Assembly (NCBI GenBank): GCA_020628855.1
Contig: JAHDEL010000008.1
Span: forward strand, 1 to 64,000
Length of the DNA: 64,000 nt
Source of the DNA: Saprospiraceae bacterium
Lineage (GTDB): Bacteria > Bacteroidota > Bacteroidia > Chitinophagales > Saprospiraceae
Direction of reading: 5' to 3'
Each line of letters opens with the position of its first letter. Within the stretch, counting starts at the first letter, position 1. The position numbers and the translations under genes are program-made. Of this stretch, positions 1 to 9,334 are shown in pieces. A model generated the notes under the pieces. It made no database searches, had not been told where the DNA came from, and was given only the letters and a program-made list of their open reading frames with translations.

Positions 1-792
1 AGCTCTGGAATAGGTCTAGCCCTAACTAATAGATTATTAAAAGATAACTATAAGGTCTATGCAGTAGGCAGAACATTTGATGATGCTTTCAGTGAAGAAG
101 CAAAAGCAGTATTTCCTATATTTTGTCTCCAATCGGATTTGTCAGACTTGAAATCAATTTCAAAAGTCCTGAGAATAATCCATGATGAGATAGATCTTCT
201 TGTTTTTTCAGCAGGCATTGTGTTACCAGAAAGGACAATGTCGGAGCAAGGACTTGATGTGATGTTCCAAGTAAATTATCTCTCTAACTTAGTGATCAAT
301 GACATGCTTTCACCTTCCTTAAGGCCGGATGGAACTACAGTTTTTGTGGTATCTGAAGAGCACAAAAAAGCGGATGTAGATCTAAATGACCCTATGATGA
401 CTAAAGGGAAATATAAGCCAAGAAAACTCTATCAAAATACTAAGCTCTTTCAAATAGCATATGCAAAGTATCTCGATGATCAACTAGATTATGAGTCTGA
501 CAAAAGAATTCTTGCAATACATCCTGGAACTGTAAATACTGGATTTGGAGGAAGACATTTGACAGGATTAAAAAAATGGTTTTGGGAGCTGTATGGTACT
601 TTTAGAGAAGGTATTTCTGCCGGAGAAGCAGCTGATAATATTATGAAAGTATTAGGCTATGATCGGAATAATCTCAAATTCTATTATAATCAATTTAGAC
701 CCGGTGAATATGCTGATATACTGAAAGACGAAACTTTCTTAAACCAAAGCCTCGCTCTATCCAAAGAGATTATTTCCAACCTAGATAAGTAG
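1..792 (+). CDS. Short-chain dehydrogenase/reductase (SDR), 5'-truncated by window edge
   Basis: A soluble NAD(P)-dependent oxidoreductase of the SDR family, substrate unknown. The reading frame is open from base 1, so the true start lies outside the window; 263 residues are visible. The first codons read SSGIGLAL, the end of the TGxxxGIG nucleotide-binding motif, so only a few residues are missing. Later come FSAG (NNAG-like), a serine in VVSEEH, YQNTK (the catalytic YxxxK) and HPGTVNTGF (the PG motif after the active site), all in the normal order. A TTG at 139 is in frame but would delete the cofactor site, so it is not the start. The 3' end overlaps the convergent LysE gene by 12 bases. 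Confidence 0.9.
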   Translation, partial: SSGIGLALTNRLLKDNYKVYAVGRTFDDAFSEEAKAVFPIFCLQSDLSDLKSISKVLRIIHDEIDLLVFSAGIVLPERTMSEQGLDVMFQVNYLSNLVINDMLSPSLRPDGTTVFVVSEEHKKADVDLNDPMMTKGKYKPRKLYQNTKLFQIAYAKYLDDQLDYESDKRILAIHPGTVNTGFGGRHLTGLKKWFWELYGTFREGISAGEAADNIMKVLGYDRNNLKFYYNQFRPGEYADILKDETFLNQSLALSKEIISNLDK

Positions 793-1398
793 GATAGATA
801 CTACAATCCCAGCAAGTACAACTATCCTGAAATAATGGGTCCATTTCCAAAATGTTGCCGTTTGTACAATTTTATTGAGTTTTCCTGCAAGGACCGCGGT
901 TGAATAAAAAATGACTAAAGCTTGAACCATAAACAAGAACCCAAGGAAAAAGTAGTTCAGCATAATATTGCCAGACCCTGGATCAATGAATGCAGGAAAA
1001 AATGCTAAGAAGAATATTGTCACCTTTGGGTTGAGAATGTTCATAATTACTCCAGTCCGGAATAGCTGTATGAAACTGTATCCACTTGACAGGCCATTAA
1101 CTTCAAGAGCAGGTTTATGTGCACCCTCTTTGATCACATTCCACAAGAGGTAGGCCAAATAAGCCGCTCCTGCATATTTGATAACATTAAACAGTTGGAC
1201 ATTATTTTGAATGAGCAGACCTAAGCCTGTTGCAGCGATGGCAGTGTGGACTATTAAGCCCGAAACAAGACCAGTGGCTATAGCAATTCCCCACTTTGTA
1301 CCTTTTGATAAACTCTCTGTAAATACATACAGAATATCTGGCCCAGGCATCAGAGTTAGCCCAATGGAAGCAAGCAGAAATGTGAGCGTTGTATTCAC
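781..1398 (-). CDS. LysE/RhtB family amino-acid exporter
   Basis: An inner-membrane exporter of the LysE/RhtB family, which pumps amino acids or related metabolites out of the cell. The 205-residue length is typical. The N-terminus has the family signature, a first membrane helix followed by LMPGPDILYV, and five to six hydrophobic segments follow. The gene starts four bases after the stop of the upstream TolB-like lipoprotein gene on the same strand, so the two are probably co-transcribed. Its 3' end overlaps the SDR gene tail to tail. The substrate cannot be deduced from the sequence. Confidence 0.9.
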   Translation of the reverse strand: MNTTLTFLLASIGLTLMPGPDILYVFTESLSKGTKWGIAIATGLVSGLIVHTAIAATGLGLLIQNNVQLFNVIKYAGAAYLAYLLWNVIKEGAHKPALEVNGLSSGYSFIQLFRTGVIMNILNPKVTIFFLAFFPAFIDPGSGNIMLNYFFLGFLFMVQALVIFYSTAVLAGKLNKIVQTATFWKWTHYFRIVVLAGIVVSILLI

Positions 1399-1402
1399 TC
1401 TT

Positions 1403-2503
1403 TTACTCTACCCATTCTGCTAAAAAGAGATTAGTATCCCTAGTACCACCATTATCACGATTTGAAGCAAAGACAAGCATCTTCCCATTATAACTAAACA
1501 TAGGAAAAGAGTCAAAAGTATCGTCAAATGTTATCTGCTCAAGTCCTGTACCATCCACATTGATCATGTAGAGATTGAAAGGAAAACCTCGTTCACTTTT
1601 GTGATTTGATGAAAAAATAACTTTTTGACCTGAAGGGTGAAAGAATGGAGCCCAATTTGCTTTTCCTAAGTTAGTAATCTGCCTTAAGTCACTCCCATCA
1701 ACATTGCAGATATATAATTCCATTTCTGTCGGCTGAACTAAACCTTCATTAAGCAAATCCTTATAATTTTTGATTTCTTCCTCTGTCTTGGGGCGCGATG
1801 ATCTAAATATAAGCTGCTTACCATCTGGAGAGAAAAATGCTCCTCCATCATATCCCAAGCCTGAAGTTACCTGCTGAACATTACCACCATCAATATCCAT
1901 AGTGAACAATTCCAAATCCCCAGTACGCATAGATGTGAATACAATTTTATCCCCTTGTGGAGAAAGTGTGGCTTCAGCATCGTAGCCGGGTTCATCAGTC
2001 AATTGTTGAACAACTTCTCCTTTAAGGTTACTGACAAAAATATCAAATGAATCATAGATTGGCCAGACATATTTACCATCACTACGGCGTTCTGGAGTTG
2101 GAGGGCAATCATCATTTGCCAAGTGTGTAGAAGCAAAGATTACTGTACTATCTCCAGGCATAAAATAACTACAAGTTGTCCTTCCTTTGCCAGTACTGAC
2201 CAATTGTGGTCTGTACGTGCTATCTAAGTCAACAGCAGGATCAAATACATAGATTTGGTCGCATTCTACCCCCCACTTTGTATTGGTAGCTTGAAAGACA
2301 AGTTTATCATCTGCAAAGCTCCAATAGGCTTCCGCATTATCACCTCCAAAGGTGAGTTGTCTTATATTCTTCAGATGCTTTTCTTGACTATATGGATTGG
2401 ACTCTAGATTCGATGAGACTGCGTTGGAAATTGGCTTTTCATTAGAGCCTGTATTACAGCTTAAGCAGAATGCTAGCAATGTGAGCAAGTAGATTTGGCG
2501 CAT
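1403..2503 (-). CDS. TolB-like beta-propeller (PD40) lipoprotein
   Basis: A predicted envelope lipoprotein of 366 residues. The signal peptide ends in a lipobox (CLSC, cysteine at residue 16). The rest is a series of PD40/WD40-like blades with the typical pattern of A..SPQGDKIVFTS, F.SPDGKQLIFRS and F.HPSGQKVIFSS, ending in FSYNGKMLVFAS. Such propellers usually bind proteins or glycans and are not enzymes by themselves. It is the first gene of a probable pair with the LysE exporter. No peptidase domain follows the propeller, so this is not a DPP-IV/S9 enzyme. The partner is unknown. Confidence 0.85.
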   Translation of the reverse strand: MRQIYLLTLLAFCLSCNTGSNEKPISNAVSSNLESNPYSQEKHLKNIRQLTFGGDNAEAYWSFADDKLVFQATNTKWGVECDQIYVFDPAVDLDSTYRPQLVSTGKGRTTCSYFMPGDSTVIFASTHLANDDCPPTPERRSDGKYVWPIYDSFDIFVSNLKGEVVQQLTDEPGYDAEATLSPQGDKIVFTSMRTGDLELFTMDIDGGNVQQVTSGLGYDGGAFFSPDGKQLIFRSSRPKTEEEIKNYKDLLNEGLVQPTEMELYICNVDGSDLRQITNLGKANWAPFFHPSGQKVIFSSNHKSERGFPFNLYMINVDGTGLEQITFDDTFDSFPMFSYNGKMLVFASNRDNGGTRDTNLFLAEWVE

Positions 2504-2580
2504 AGTTGATTTTATTTAAGCAAGTATAAACCATCTTCTTCTTTTTTGATAATCTTTAAAGGCTTTTATAACTTGCAAAA

Positions 2581-2781
2581 ATGAATAGAGAAATCAGAGT
2601 GTGTATTGCATGGGTGCTTTTAGCTTTTCTTGCTTTATTTCTAGTCGATTATGGGTTAATGTTTTTCGCCGGAAAGCCATTAGATGTTACTCCATCAAGT
2701 TTATTATTTAAGCTTTTGATTGCAGGAGTGATAGGATTTGTAATGTATCGAAGAATTCAAAAAAGAAAACATAATGCCTAA
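2581..2781 (+). CDS. Small two-helix membrane protein, unknown function
   Basis: A 66-residue protein with two hydrophobic segments (about residues 8-30 and 42-56) and a basic tail (RRIQKRKHNA). I do not recognise a family. It is probably real because its stop overlaps the start of the M28 peptidase gene by eight bases (ATGCCTAA), an arrangement typical of translationally coupled genes, and because the hydrophobic pattern and the positive-inside tail look like a genuine inner-membrane protein. It may assist or simply be co-expressed with the downstream peptidase. Confidence 0.6.
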   Translation: MNREIRVCIAWVLLAFLALFLVDYGLMFFAGKPLDVTPSSLLFKLLIAGVIGFVMYRRIQKRKHNA

Positions 2782-4030
2782 GTACATACGGTTAGTCTTA
2801 CCAATAGGAGTACTTCTTTTACTTTTCTGTGCCCTTGGATGTAAATCGATCAAGCAAGAAAGTAGCAGCTTTAGTCCAATCAAATCAATGACTGCTGATG
2901 TTAGATTTTTGGCATCTGATCTGTTAGAGGGCAGGGAAGTCGGTACAAGAGGCGAACAATTAGCAGCAGAGTACATTGCTACAAGATTCGAAGGAATAGG
3001 GATTCCACCTGTTTCGGCTTCATATTTTCAAGACTTTTCAGTCCAAAAGAAGTCTAACCCACATGCGGATGCTCCAGCAGAGGATGATCCCGTCATTCAA
3101 GGAAAGAATGTTGTTGCATTTTTGGACAGAGGAAAGGAGAACACTTTAGTCCTCGGAGCACATTATGATCATCTGGGTTATGGTCCTGAGGGATCCTTAT
3201 ATAGTGGTCCGCCAGCAATTCATAATGGAGCAGATGATAATGCGAGTGGAGTAGCTTTGTTATTAGCATTTGCTGAAGGTCTTAAGGACCTTTCAGGGAA
3301 TTATAATTATATGTTTATCGCTTTTTCAGGAGAAGAAAAAGGACTTTGGGGGTCAAATTTCTTTGCGAAGAATCCAATGATTAATTTGAATAATGTCAAT
3401 GCTATGCTCAATTTCGACATGGTAGGTCGTCTCAATCCAAGTAAACAACTTGCCGTCTATGGAACAGGTACAAGCCCTAGCTGGAAAACACTCTTAAGCA
3501 CACATAACACTTTCCAATTATCAATAAAAGAAGAAGCATCTGGAGTAGGGCCTTCTGATCATACCAGCTTTTATTTGCAAGACCTTCCTGTGTTGCAATT
3601 CTTCACAGGACAGCATGAAGATTATCATAGACCAACTGATGATTTCGATAAGATCAACTTTGATGGCATGCATACACTCTATCAATACGTCATGAGTATC
3701 ATGATAGATATGGCAGATGATCCAAAACTGACATTCACAAAGACTGTGGATAGTTCTAATGATACACCTGATTTCAAAGTGACCTTGGGAGTCATTCCAG
3801 ACTACTTATTTAATGGTAAAGGAATGCGAATCGATGGGGTCAGAGAAGGGAAAACTGCATCTACTGCAGGTATAGAGGATGGAGATATTGTTGTACAAAT
3901 GGATGATTTAGAGATAATAGACATGATGAGTTATATGAAAGCTTTAGGTGCATTCGAAAAAGGACAAACTATCGATGTCAAAGTCAATAGGGAGGGTAAT
4001 ATCATTACTAAAACTGTAACTTTTCAATAA
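2774..4030 (+). CDS. M28 family zinc aminopeptidase lipoprotein with C-terminal PDZ domain
   Basis: An exported di-zinc aminopeptidase that should trim peptides in the envelope. The N-terminus is a lipoprotein signal (LGC, cysteine 23). Metal ligands of the M28 family are visible: H130 in AHYDH, D154 in NGADDN, the E187/E188 pair in SGEEK, D215 in NFDMVGR and H285 in YHRPTDD. Residues 335-418 form a PDZ domain (ending VREGKTASTAGIEDGDIVVQMDD and onward), probably for substrate or partner binding. The stop and the start of holA share one base (TAATG), so the genes are coupled, although their functions are unrelated. All key residues are intact. Confidence 0.93.
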   Translation: MPKYIRLVLPIGVLLLLFCALGCKSIKQESSSFSPIKSMTADVRFLASDLLEGREVGTRGEQLAAEYIATRFEGIGIPPVSASYFQDFSVQKKSNPHADAPAEDDPVIQGKNVVAFLDRGKENTLVLGAHYDHLGYGPEGSLYSGPPAIHNGADDNASGVALLLAFAEGLKDLSGNYNYMFIAFSGEEKGLWGSNFFAKNPMINLNNVNAMLNFDMVGRLNPSKQLAVYGTGTSPSWKTLLSTHNTFQLSIKEEASGVGPSDHTSFYLQDLPVLQFFTGQHEDYHRPTDDFDKINFDGMHTLYQYVMSIMIDMADDPKLTFTKTVDSSNDTPDFKVTLGVIPDYLFNGKGMRIDGVREGKTASTAGIEDGDIVVQMDDLEIIDMMSYMKALGAFEKGQTIDVKVNREGNIITKTVTFQ

Positions 4031-5058
4031 TGTCTTACCAATCCATCATCCAGGATATTACAAACAAGCAACTAGCACCTGTATACTTTTTACATGGAGA
4101 AGAAGCATTCTTCATAGACAAAGTTATGGAAGCTGCTAATGGCATTTTGCCTGAAGCAGAGAAGGCTTTCAATCAGGTCACAATCTATGGAAAAGAAGCC
4201 AACTTCAAACTGGTAGTTGATCATGCCGCTCAGTACCCTATGATGTCGAGTCATAGAGTGGTGTTGCTCAAAGAAGCACAGTACATGTCAGATTTTGATC
4301 AACTACTTAAATATTTTGAAAAACCTTCACCTCAAACTTGTTTGTTTATTGGCTACAAGAAGAAGATAGATGGTCGAAAGAAGGTTTTCTCTACTTTAAA
4401 AAAGACTGCCGTTGTCTTACAGTCTGATAAGATTAAGGAATACAAAGTTGCAGAATGGATTAGTAATTACGTTAGGCAAAAACGTAGATTGATACACCCG
4501 GATAATGCGCAACGACTGTCAGATCTACTAGGAAATGATCTCAGTAAAGTCATCAATGAATTAGACAAGCTGATGGTCACTTGCCCTGAGGGTAATGAAA
4601 TCAATGAAGATGCTATCATGAATAATGTAGGACTAAGTAAGGACTACAACATTTTTGAATTTCAAAATGCCATCTCTGCCAAAAATATCAATAAGGCTTT
4701 CGCAATTGCGGAATACTTCGGCGCAAACGAAAAAGATCAACCTTTACCTATGTTGCTAGGGAGTATGTATAATTATTTTACAAAAGTGATGATAACAAAA
4801 GCTAATCTCACATTAGATAATAGGAGTCTCGCTCAAAAGCTGAGAGTCTTTAGCCCAACAATTGCTGCCAGTTATAAATCAGCAGCAAAGCACTATAGTG
4901 TTGATCAACTGAAGTCGGGTTTCCATGGGTTATTAGAAGCGGATAAGGCTTTCAAGGGAGTTGGTAAGCGTAATGCAAAGTCGAGAGAAATCTTGCAAGA
5001 GCTACTATTCACTCTTTTTTATGGAAAGCAAATCTCTCCTGTTAATCAGGAGTTTTAA
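4030..5058 (+). CDS. holA: DNA polymerase III subunit delta (clamp loader)
   Basis: The delta subunit of the clamp loader, which opens the beta sliding clamp during replication. The 342-residue length fits. The N-terminus (LAPVYFLHGEEAFFIDKVM) is the divergent AAA+ nucleotide-site region of HolA, followed by the lid region (SDLLGNDLSKVINELDKL) and the C-terminal collar domain (AFKGVGKRNAKSREILQEL). Delta lacks a functional P-loop, as here. The start overlaps the stop of the M28 peptidase gene by one base. An essential housekeeping gene, and a chromosomal marker. Confidence 0.93.
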   Translation: MSYQSIIQDITNKQLAPVYFLHGEEAFFIDKVMEAANGILPEAEKAFNQVTIYGKEANFKLVVDHAAQYPMMSSHRVVLLKEAQYMSDFDQLLKYFEKPSPQTCLFIGYKKKIDGRKKVFSTLKKTAVVLQSDKIKEYKVAEWISNYVRQKRRLIHPDNAQRLSDLLGNDLSKVINELDKLMVTCPEGNEINEDAIMNNVGLSKDYNIFEFQNAISAKNINKAFAIAEYFGANEKDQPLPMLLGSMYNYFTKVMITKANLTLDNRSLAQKLRVFSPTIAASYKSAAKHYSVDQLKSGFHGLLEADKAFKGVGKRNAKSREILQELLFTLFYGKQISPVNQEF

Positions 5059-5071
5059 TCAGGCTGATGTA

Positions 5072-5101
5072 TTGTTTTCTGTGATATTGTAACTATCTTT
5101 C
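5072..5101 (+). promoter_or_regulatory. Candidate Bacteroidota promoter for TonB receptor 5149
   Basis: TTG at 5072-5074, 19 bases, then TATCTTTC at 5094-5101. This matches the TTG-N17-23-TAnnTTTG layout of the Bacteroidota primary sigma factor except for the last base of the -7 box. A transcript would have a leader of about 40 bases before the ATG at 5149. It lies after holA, so the receptor probably has its own promoter. Confidence 0.45.
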
Positions 5102-5148
5102 TAATAGAAGTACTTATTATTTTCTTATAATCAAACTTTTTAACAACA

Positions 5149-7746
5149 ATGAATTTTTACAAAATTTTTGGAGCATTGCTTTGCGTTTTGCTCAGTTTCA
5201 CTTTGTCGGCACAAGTATCTGGGGTTATTCAAGATAGCGATGGTCCCCTGGTTGGGGTTAGTGTCATAGAGAAAGGTACCGATAATGGAACAATTACAGA
5301 TTTGGATGGAAGTTTCACCCTCAAACCAAGTTCCTATCCTTGTACACTAATATTTTCTTATGTTGGATATGAATCACAGGAGATGACGATAGACAAAGCA
5401 CAGAATGTTAGTGTAAATATGAGCTCTGGTGTAGGATTGGATGAAGTTGTTGTGGTAGGAAGCAGAGGGAAGCCAAGAACTATTCTAACTTCCGCAGTTC
5501 CAATTGATAATATTAATGCTGCTGACTTGCGAGCAAGTGGACAACGCTCAGTTGATCAGATGATTAACTATAAGGTTCCTTCATACAATTCGGCAAATCA
5601 AGCCATATCAGATGCTACTGCTCATATTGATCCATCTGAGCTACGTAATCTTGGTCCTTCAAGAACTCTCGTATTAGTCAATGGAAAGAGAAAGAATCAA
5701 TCAGCACAAGTATATTTAAATGATACTCCTGGGCGAGGAGAAGTAGGTACAGATATGAAATCTATCCCAGCAGCATCCATCGAAAGAATTGAAGTTTTGA
5801 GAGATGGAGCTGCGGCTCAGTATGGATCAGATGCAGTTGCAGGAGTAGTAAATATAGTCTTGAAAGAAAGGACAGGAGGAAGTGCAAATGTGGAGGCTGG
5901 AATTACAGCTGAAGGAGATGGGCTTACCTATGGAGCAGATATTAATTATGGGTTTAAGTTAGGTAAGAATGGTTTTTTAAATCTTACGGGGGAGTATTTT
6001 CATCAAGATATTACAGACAGAGCTGGAGAATTTGCTGATGAAGTAGGAGATCCTTTGTTTGAAATTCCCTTAGGGACTGATCCAGATATTGATGCATACT
6101 TCAATGAACACCCTGACCTCGGTATGACGTATGGCCAACCAGAAATTACTAAACTTTCTGGAATGCTAAACTTTGGCACGAAATATAATGAGGGTAAAGG
6201 TGAACTCTATGGTAACTGGGGATTGACTAGACGTGATGGGAAGTCTTTTGCCTTTTATAGAGTTTGGTATTGGAGGCCAACAGATTGGGGATTGATAAAT
6301 GAGGATGGAGATGAATATCTTGGTTACCAACCTACATTTGAAACAGACATAACAGATATTACATTTACAGCAGGAAATAAATATAACTTCAATGGGTGGG
6401 ATACCGATTTAAGTTTCACCTATGGAGGAAATACAATAGACTATACTGTTGATAATTCACTTAACCGAACGCTTGAAGCAAATAGCCCAACAACTTTCGA
6501 TCCTGGAGGCTATGCTTTTGAAAACATTGTAGGTAATCTAGATGTGTCCAAAGGATTTGGAGATGTTACTTTGGCATTCGGTACTGAGTTTAGAAACGAA
6601 TTCTTTACTGTAACTGCGGGTGAGCAAGCTTCGTATGATCCTGTACCTGGGACAGATTCATTCCCTGGATTGTCGCCCGATAATGAAGTGGATGAATCAA
6701 GAAATAATATTGGTGTCTACGCAAGCCTTGACTATGATCTTTCTGAAGCAACATTGTTGTCAGGTGCAGTGAGGTTTGAAAATTATTCGGATTTTGGATC
6801 TAACTTTTCATGGAAGTTAGCTGGAAGGCAAATGCTTGGAAATAATGATGGTGCGATTAGAGCATCTGTAAGTACAGGCTTTAGAGCACCTTCTTTACAC
6901 CAAATCTACCTAAGCAATATACAAACAACAGCAGGGGATAGTGGTCTCATTCAAGAAGGTACATTCAGTAATGTAGATCCGTTTACGAGAGATGTGCTTC
7001 AAATTCCACAATTGGATGCAGAAACAAGTTTCAATATAACTGGAGGTATTACATATAAGTTGACAAATAATATCTCAGTAAGCGCTGACTATTATAATAT
7101 CAGAGTAAATGATCGTGTATTATTCTCAGATCAAATAGGAGCTGCTCAATTTGAAAATACTCCTTTGGGTGATGCGCTTTCTGGATCGAATGTTGATGCT
7201 TTCAAATTTTTCATAAATGCAGCAGATACAAAGACACAAGGTGTGGATGTGATTCTAAATATTGGAGATATTAATATTGGTGCAAATGGCAATGATATTG
7301 GTTTTGTTGTAGCGGCTAATTTTAATCAAACTGAGATTGATGGCGCTATTACAGCACCATCAACTTTTGGAGATGTTTCAATTTTTGGAGATGTTCCTTC
7401 TAGATTATTAACAGATGCAAGGCCAAATACTAAGATTAGTGCTGGTATCAATACGAACCTTGGTGGATTTAAGGCGATGCTGAATAACACTTACTTCGGT
7501 AAAGTGAGCTCGCCTGTTTCTGGACAAGAGTTCGCTGGAAAAGTAATTACAGATTTAATATTGAGTTATGGATTCACTGATAACTTTGGTGCAAATCTGA
7601 CTGTGAATAATCTATTCAATATTTATCCAGATAGAATTGATGGGACGCTAGATCCTTTTGGGTATAGATTACAATATCCATGGAGAGTCAATCAATTTGG
7701 TTTCAATGGCATGTTAGTTAAAGCTGGATTGAATTTCAACTTTTAA
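5149..7746 (+). CDS. TonB-dependent outer-membrane receptor
   Basis: An outer-membrane 22-strand barrel receptor that imports a ligand using TonB energy. The 865 residues comprise a signal peptide (cleavage after LSA, about residue 21), a carboxypeptidase-regulatory-like domain (about 22-100, GVIQDSDGPLVGVSV), a TonB-box-like DEVVVVGS, a plug (about 105-232, with RTLVLVNGKRK and IERIEVLRDGAAAQYGSDA) and the barrel, ending with a terminal phenylalanine (LNFNF), the usual barrel-assembly signal. There is no SusD gene next to it. The RDGAAAQYGSDAVAGVVNI stretch resembles iron/cobalamin-type receptors, but the ligand is not deducible. A perfect terminator follows. Confidence 0.93.
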   Translation: MNFYKIFGALLCVLLSFTLSAQVSGVIQDSDGPLVGVSVIEKGTDNGTITDLDGSFTLKPSSYPCTLIFSYVGYESQEMTIDKAQNVSVNMSSGVGLDEVVVVGSRGKPRTILTSAVPIDNINAADLRASGQRSVDQMINYKVPSYNSANQAISDATAHIDPSELRNLGPSRTLVLVNGKRKNQSAQVYLNDTPGRGEVGTDMKSIPAASIERIEVLRDGAAAQYGSDAVAGVVNIVLKERTGGSANVEAGITAEGDGLTYGADINYGFKLGKNGFLNLTGEYFHQDITDRAGEFADEVGDPLFEIPLGTDPDIDAYFNEHPDLGMTYGQPEITKLSGMLNFGTKYNEGKGELYGNWGLTRRDGKSFAFYRVWYWRPTDWGLINEDGDEYLGYQPTFETDITDITFTAGNKYNFNGWDTDLSFTYGGNTIDYTVDNSLNRTLEANSPTTFDPGGYAFENIVGNLDVSKGFGDVTLAFGTEFRNEFFTVTAGEQASYDPVPGTDSFPGLSPDNEVDESRNNIGVYASLDYDLSEATLLSGAVRFENYSDFGSNFSWKLAGRQMLGNNDGAIRASVSTGFRAPSLHQIYLSNIQTTAGDSGLIQEGTFSNVDPFTRDVLQIPQLDAETSFNITGGITYKLTNNISVSADYYNIRVNDRVLFSDQIGAAQFENTPLGDALSGSNVDAFKFFINAADTKTQGVDVILNIGDINIGANGNDIGFVVAANFNQTEIDGAITAPSTFGDVSIFGDVPSRLLTDARPNTKISAGINTNLGGFKAMLNNTYFGKVSSPVSGQEFAGKVITDLILSYGFTDNFGANLTVNNLFNIYPDRIDGTLDPFGYRLQYPWRVNQFGFNGMLVKAGLNFNF

Positions 7747-7770
7747 GATTATTAGAAATAACTGACTTAT

Positions 7771-7803
7771 ACAGTGCTTGATTCTTTCGAGCACTGTTTT
7801 TTT
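7771..7803 (+). terminator. Rho-independent terminator
   Basis: Perfect 8-bp stem acagtgct (7771-7778) and agcactgt (7790-7797), 11-base loop, then a run of seven T from the stem end to 7803. It ends the TonB receptor transcript and separates it from the convergent membrane-protein gene. Confidence 0.85.
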
Positions 7804-7811
7804 GTTTTAGA

Positions 7812-9239
7812 CTAATTATTTACATCACTCTGTTTGACCTCTTCATAAGGCTGTTCGAAATCCATTTTAAAATAGTGAGTATTCAACTTATGTCCTTCGA
7901 TTGATCGAAATGGCGTTTCAAAAATGTGCAACGGAATTGAATCTTTGACATGATGCTTAAGTTTGAATGAGACATGAGGTTCTAGATCCAAATATGCAGA
8001 CAGTAATAGCGACTCTAACGGTAAGCCCCAGTCCATAAGCCAACTTTGTGCATTCGCGTCTGCCTCAATAATTACCCTACTTTTACCCGTATCATGAAGA
8101 GATCTAGTCAACTGCTCCAGATTGATGTAGCGTTGATGAAACTTTTGGTAAGAAGTCTTACATGTGAGAAGCTTGGTAACACAAAAACCGATCAATAGTC
8201 CAGAGAGTAGTAAACTCTTATATGGGAGTTCTTTGAGGAAGTACAGAAATGGCGTTATAAGCAGTATAGCTAGAGCCATCCATTCACTTTCATAATAGAA
8301 TAAGATATCAGATTCTATCTTGTTTGGGAAAGTCACTGCTATTAGTAGAGCATATCCTAAACTACAACCAATCCACCACAAAGCAGTCAGGTATTGTTTT
8401 GCTTTTAGCAAGAGATAGAATGATCCCACCGATAATGCAATCATGTACCAGTAGCTTGTTGTTATATAGCTCAAAAATGAAGGCAATTGTTCAGATTGAA
8501 ACAAGGTGTCTAAGATGGATCCTGCTCCTGAATGAATAGCTTTCAACTTCGATTTGTCGTAGTAAGTACTTAGACTCAGATTGTATTTTACAAGTATCAA
8601 GACTCCAATGATGACCGTGTAAATCCAATGCGTTATTTTCAATTCGTCACCACCTCGTTCAACCAAAAAGTAAAATCCCCAAAGGAAGACTATGACAGGG
8701 ACGACTAAAAGGTGGCAACTGATAGAACAAGTCAATAAGATTGCACTAATTAAAATTTGGTAAAACTGAGGTTTAGCTTCGATTATTTTAGTCTTATAGT
8801 GGCCAATGAACAATAATAACCAAGCTATGCCTTGATGAATCTCATTATTTGGCCAAAAGAAACCATCAGTAACAAAGCAAGTGCAATAAGCAAAGAGGAG
8901 GACCCCGAGTAAGTATTGCTTCCATCTGATGCCTAAAACCCACATTACTCCAAAATAGAATGCATAAAAGCTCGCAGAGTAACTTAACAATATCAAATTC
9001 AACGGAAGATTCATTTTACTCAGAAGCAATGGTACAGCTTGTGTGATGAATGCACCATACCGATGTTCAGAAAAGATGAATGTACCTTTCTGAATGATTT
9101 CAAAAGTGATAAAGCTAGGATCAATAAAGAACATGCGTTCCTTGAAAAGAACAAGCGATAACACTAATAACATTGCCATGCCAGCCAAAGCAAGTTTGTA
9201 TAATTTGCCGACAATTGTGTTGTTAGGATTTGGAGGCAT
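7812..9239 (-). CDS. Multi-pass membrane protein, possibly GT-C-like, unknown function
   Basis: A 475-residue protein with about ten hydrophobic segments and a soluble C-terminal tail of some 90 residues. The pattern (DPSFITFEIIQ soon after the first helix, then loops such as FFWPNNEIHQG) is similar to polytopic glycosyltransferase-like proteins, but no GT-C signature is clear enough for an assignment. It is the last gene of a minus-strand series; two short hairpins lie just upstream. Function is not known; a role in envelope biogenesis is only a guess from topology. Confidence 0.7.
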   Translation of the reverse strand: MPPNPNNTIVGKLYKLALAGMAMLLVLSLVLFKERMFFIDPSFITFEIIQKGTFIFSEHRYGAFITQAVPLLLSKMNLPLNLILLSYSASFYAFYFGVMWVLGIRWKQYLLGVLLFAYCTCFVTDGFFWPNNEIHQGIAWLLLFIGHYKTKIIEAKPQFYQILISAILLTCSISCHLLVVPVIVFLWGFYFLVERGGDELKITHWIYTVIIGVLILVKYNLSLSTYYDKSKLKAIHSGAGSILDTLFQSEQLPSFLSYITTSYWYMIALSVGSFYLLLKAKQYLTALWWIGCSLGYALLIAVTFPNKIESDILFYYESEWMALAILLITPFLYFLKELPYKSLLLSGLLIGFCVTKLLTCKTSYQKFHQRYINLEQLTRSLHDTGKSRVIIEADANAQSWLMDWGLPLESLLLSAYLDLEPHVSFKLKHHVKDSIPLHIFETPFRSIEGHKLNTHYFKMDFEQPYEEVKQSDVNN

Positions 9240-9255
9240 ATACTGTGTTTTCTAA

Positions 9256-9296
9256 TCTAAAGAAGTCTTTAGACAGGAACCCTACAACAATGTAGG
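9256..9296. repeat. Two tandem short hairpins in intergenic gap
   Basis: Hairpin one: 7-bp perfect stem tctaaag (9256-9262) and ctttaga (9267-9273) with a 4-base loop. Hairpin two: 6-bp perfect stem cctaca (9281-9286) and tgtagg (9291-9296) with a 4-base loop. They lie between the stop of the DUF6090 gene and the start of the membrane-protein gene. Neither has a T-run on the minus strand, so they are not classical intrinsic terminators; RNA processing or attenuation is possible. Confidence 0.5.
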
Positions 9297-9334
9297 ATTG
9301 CAAATCATCTAAGTCTTCATATTGACAAAATATT

